A stretch of 16,766 nucleotides of DNA from Phototrophicales bacterium (GTDB taxonomy: Bacteria; Chloroflexota; Anaerolineae; Aggregatilineales; Phototrophicaceae), in NCBI GenBank assembly GCA_002794515.1, contig PGTJ01000019.1:1-16766 (forward strand), read 5' to 3'. A program made the position numbers and the translations under genes. The notes under the pieces were generated by a model. That model saw only the letters and a list, made by a program, of their open reading frames with translations. It ran no database searches and was not told the DNA's origin. This document shows, in pieces, positions 15,607 through 16,766 of this stretch. Every line of letters starts with the position of its first letter. The first letter of the stretch is position 1.

Positions 15607-16755
15607 TTATTGACGGCGACTACCCAATGTAAGGGGCAAATCAATCAGAGCGCCATCGCGCAAGACAGTTAAGGTGATCACATCGTTGGGACGGGTGTAT
15701 TTTGCCAGATAGGCGATCATCTCGGCAAAATTGGGGATGGGTGTGCCGTTAATCGCCACAATAATATCGGCACTAATCACACGCGCATTATTCGTCCCTT
15801 GCCCGCTCACCGTCATGGTGCGGATGCCCGCCAACCGTGCAGGACTACGCACCTCTGTATCCGATACGACCACACCCCGTTGGTTATTGGGCAGTCCCAA
15901 TTGTTCGATGAGCGTCAAGGTGACATCACCACCATAAATACCCAAATAACTATAATCTACACGCCCGTTTTGGATGAGTTCATTCGCCACCCGTTGGACT
16001 AAATCGGCGGGGACAGAGAAGCCAATGCCCGAATTGGCGCGTGTTTGGCTGACGATTTGCGAATTCACGCCAATCACCTCACCTTGCATGTTGAACAAGG
16101 GACCGCCACTGTTACCAGGGTTTATCGGCGCATCTGTTTGGATGACCGAGCCGATGCGATAATTGCTCAACCCCGTGATGGTGCGGTTGAGGGCGCTGAT
16201 GATGCCCGCCGTGAGCGTCCAATCTTGTCCAAATGGACTACCCAACGCCAACACACTTTGCCCCACAAATAGGCTATCGACATTGCCGAAGGTAACAGGC
16301 AAGAGGCGATCGGGCGATAAATCCACCTTAATCACCGCCAAGTCCGAGTCTAAGTCTGCCCCGACCAACGTGGCGCGGGTGATTGTACCATCGACAAAAT
16401 ACACGATGATCTCACTGGCATTGGCGACCACATGGGCATTGGTGACGATATGCCCATTATAATCGATGACAAATCCCGACCCACCGACTTCTGTATCGGT
16501 GTTGAAGGTGCCGGGGCGTGTAACGGTGATGGAGACCACCGAGGGCGACACCCGTTGATAAATTTGGGCGCGGGTGAGTTCATCATTATTCACATTCCCC
16601 TGTGGCAACGTCGTTAATGAACGGGGGATCATCCCCAAAGCAGGGTTATCGGGGATGGTGCTTTGGGCGGTGCCACGGCTGATCATCGTGCCAATGATGA
16701 AGCCAAAACCAAATAGGACAAGCGTGATGATAATTGCCCGAATATGTCGACTCAT
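15607..16755 (-). CDS. htrA: HtrA/DegP-like S1C serine protease with one PDZ domain
   Basis: This 382-residue protease is anchored by an N-terminal membrane helix (about 5-25) and faces outward. The chymotrypsin-like domain (about 60-250) shows the whole triad: H108 in IVTNAHVV, D138 in DLDSDLAVIKV and S216 in NPGNSGGPL. It also has VLALGSPFG and the activation-loop region GLSNYRIGSVIQTD. A single PDZ domain follows (about 265-378), with YLGIYGG, IVAINGTPI and VITLTVLRDG. Such proteins degrade or refold damaged exported proteins under envelope stress. Length and layout are normal for one-PDZ HtrA proteins. The start codon is 11 bases from the window edge; GGA about 8 nt upstream is a partial ribosome site, and the promoter lies outside the window. 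A strong terminator follows. Confidence 0.95.
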   Translation of the reverse strand: MSRHIRAIIITLVLFGFGFIIGTMISRGTAQSTIPDNPALGMIPRSLTTLPQGNVNNDELTRAQIYQRVSPSVVSITVTRPGTFNTDTEVGGSGFVIDYNGHIVTNAHVVANASEIIVYFVDGTITRATLVGADLDSDLAVIKVDLSPDRLLPVTFGNVDSLFVGQSVLALGSPFGQDWTLTAGIISALNRTITGLSNYRIGSVIQTDAPINPGNSGGPLFNMQGEVIGVNSQIVSQTRANSGIGFSVPADLVQRVANELIQNGRVDYSYLGIYGGDVTLTLIEQLGLPNNQRGVVVSDTEVRSPARLAGIRTMTVSGQGTNNARVISADIIVAINGTPIPNFAEMIAYLAKYTRPNDVITLTVLRDGALIDLPLTLGSRRQ

Positions 16756-16766
16756 ATATGGTATCC

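Noticed and set aside
15489..15644. N-terminal extension of the exchanger to an ATG at 15644
   Set aside because: It overlaps the protease gene, runs through its terminator and is non-hydrophobic; the ATG at 15488 has AGGA and starts the first helix.
1..16766. tRNA genes, CRISPR arrays, insertion sequences
   Set aside because: Intergenic gaps are all under 190 bp and I saw no cloverleaf, no regularly spaced repeats and no transposase or terminal inverted repeats.

Overview
The window reads like chromosome of a free-living bacterium of moderate GC content, most likely Chloroflexota (Anaerolineae-like). This is inferred from gene content: a stand-alone bacterial Elp3, many lipoprotein or secreted proteins, an FprA-type ferredoxin reductase and a Mut7-C protein. 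No ribosomal or marker gene confirms it. There are eleven genes, nine on the minus strand and two on the plus strand (a secreted glycosidase-like protein and an RDD membrane protein). No rRNA, tRNA, mobile element or CRISPR array is visible, and no gene-free stretch exceeds about 190 bases.

Layout. 27-3865 (-): a membrane protein of unknown function followed by an 890-residue GH38 alpha-mannosidase homologue whose metal-binding and catalytic positions all appear to be replaced. 4004-5836 (-): the tRNA wobble-uridine enzyme Elp3. 5927-7251 (-): an amino-acid-type solute-binding protein translationally coupled to a thioredoxin-fold lipoprotein. 7323-9944 (+): a large lipoprotein with a GH2-like sugar-binding domain and an (alpha/alpha)6 glycosidase-like domain. 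9979-11574 (-): a secreted choice-of-anchor I beta-propeller. 11760-12185 (+): an RDD membrane protein. 12236-14449 (-): Mut7-C protein and FprA reductase. 14535-15488 (-): Na+/Ca2+-type exchanger. 15607-16755 (-): HtrA/DegP-like protease.

The main discovery is at 5927-6409. What looks like two short ORFs is one reading frame interrupted by a single in-frame TGA at 6170-6172. The TGA falls exactly where the first cysteine of a thioredoxin CxxC motif belongs, giving UxxC. A perfect 8-bp hairpin with a G-first apical loop starts 19 nt downstream of the TGA, at the distance expected of a bacterial SECIS element. I read this as a selenocysteine-containing thioredoxin-like lipoprotein. No selenocysteine machinery gene lies in the window, so this remains an inference.

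The second notable item is the GH38 homologue. The family scaffold is closely kept, but the zinc HxD, the nucleophile Asp, the acid/base Asp-His and the late zinc His-Asp all appear substituted, which suggests a pseudoenzyme with a binding or scaffolding role. Other points are strong intergenic hairpins, some with and some without U-tracts, and an uncertain, possibly non-AUG, start for the glycosidase-like gene.
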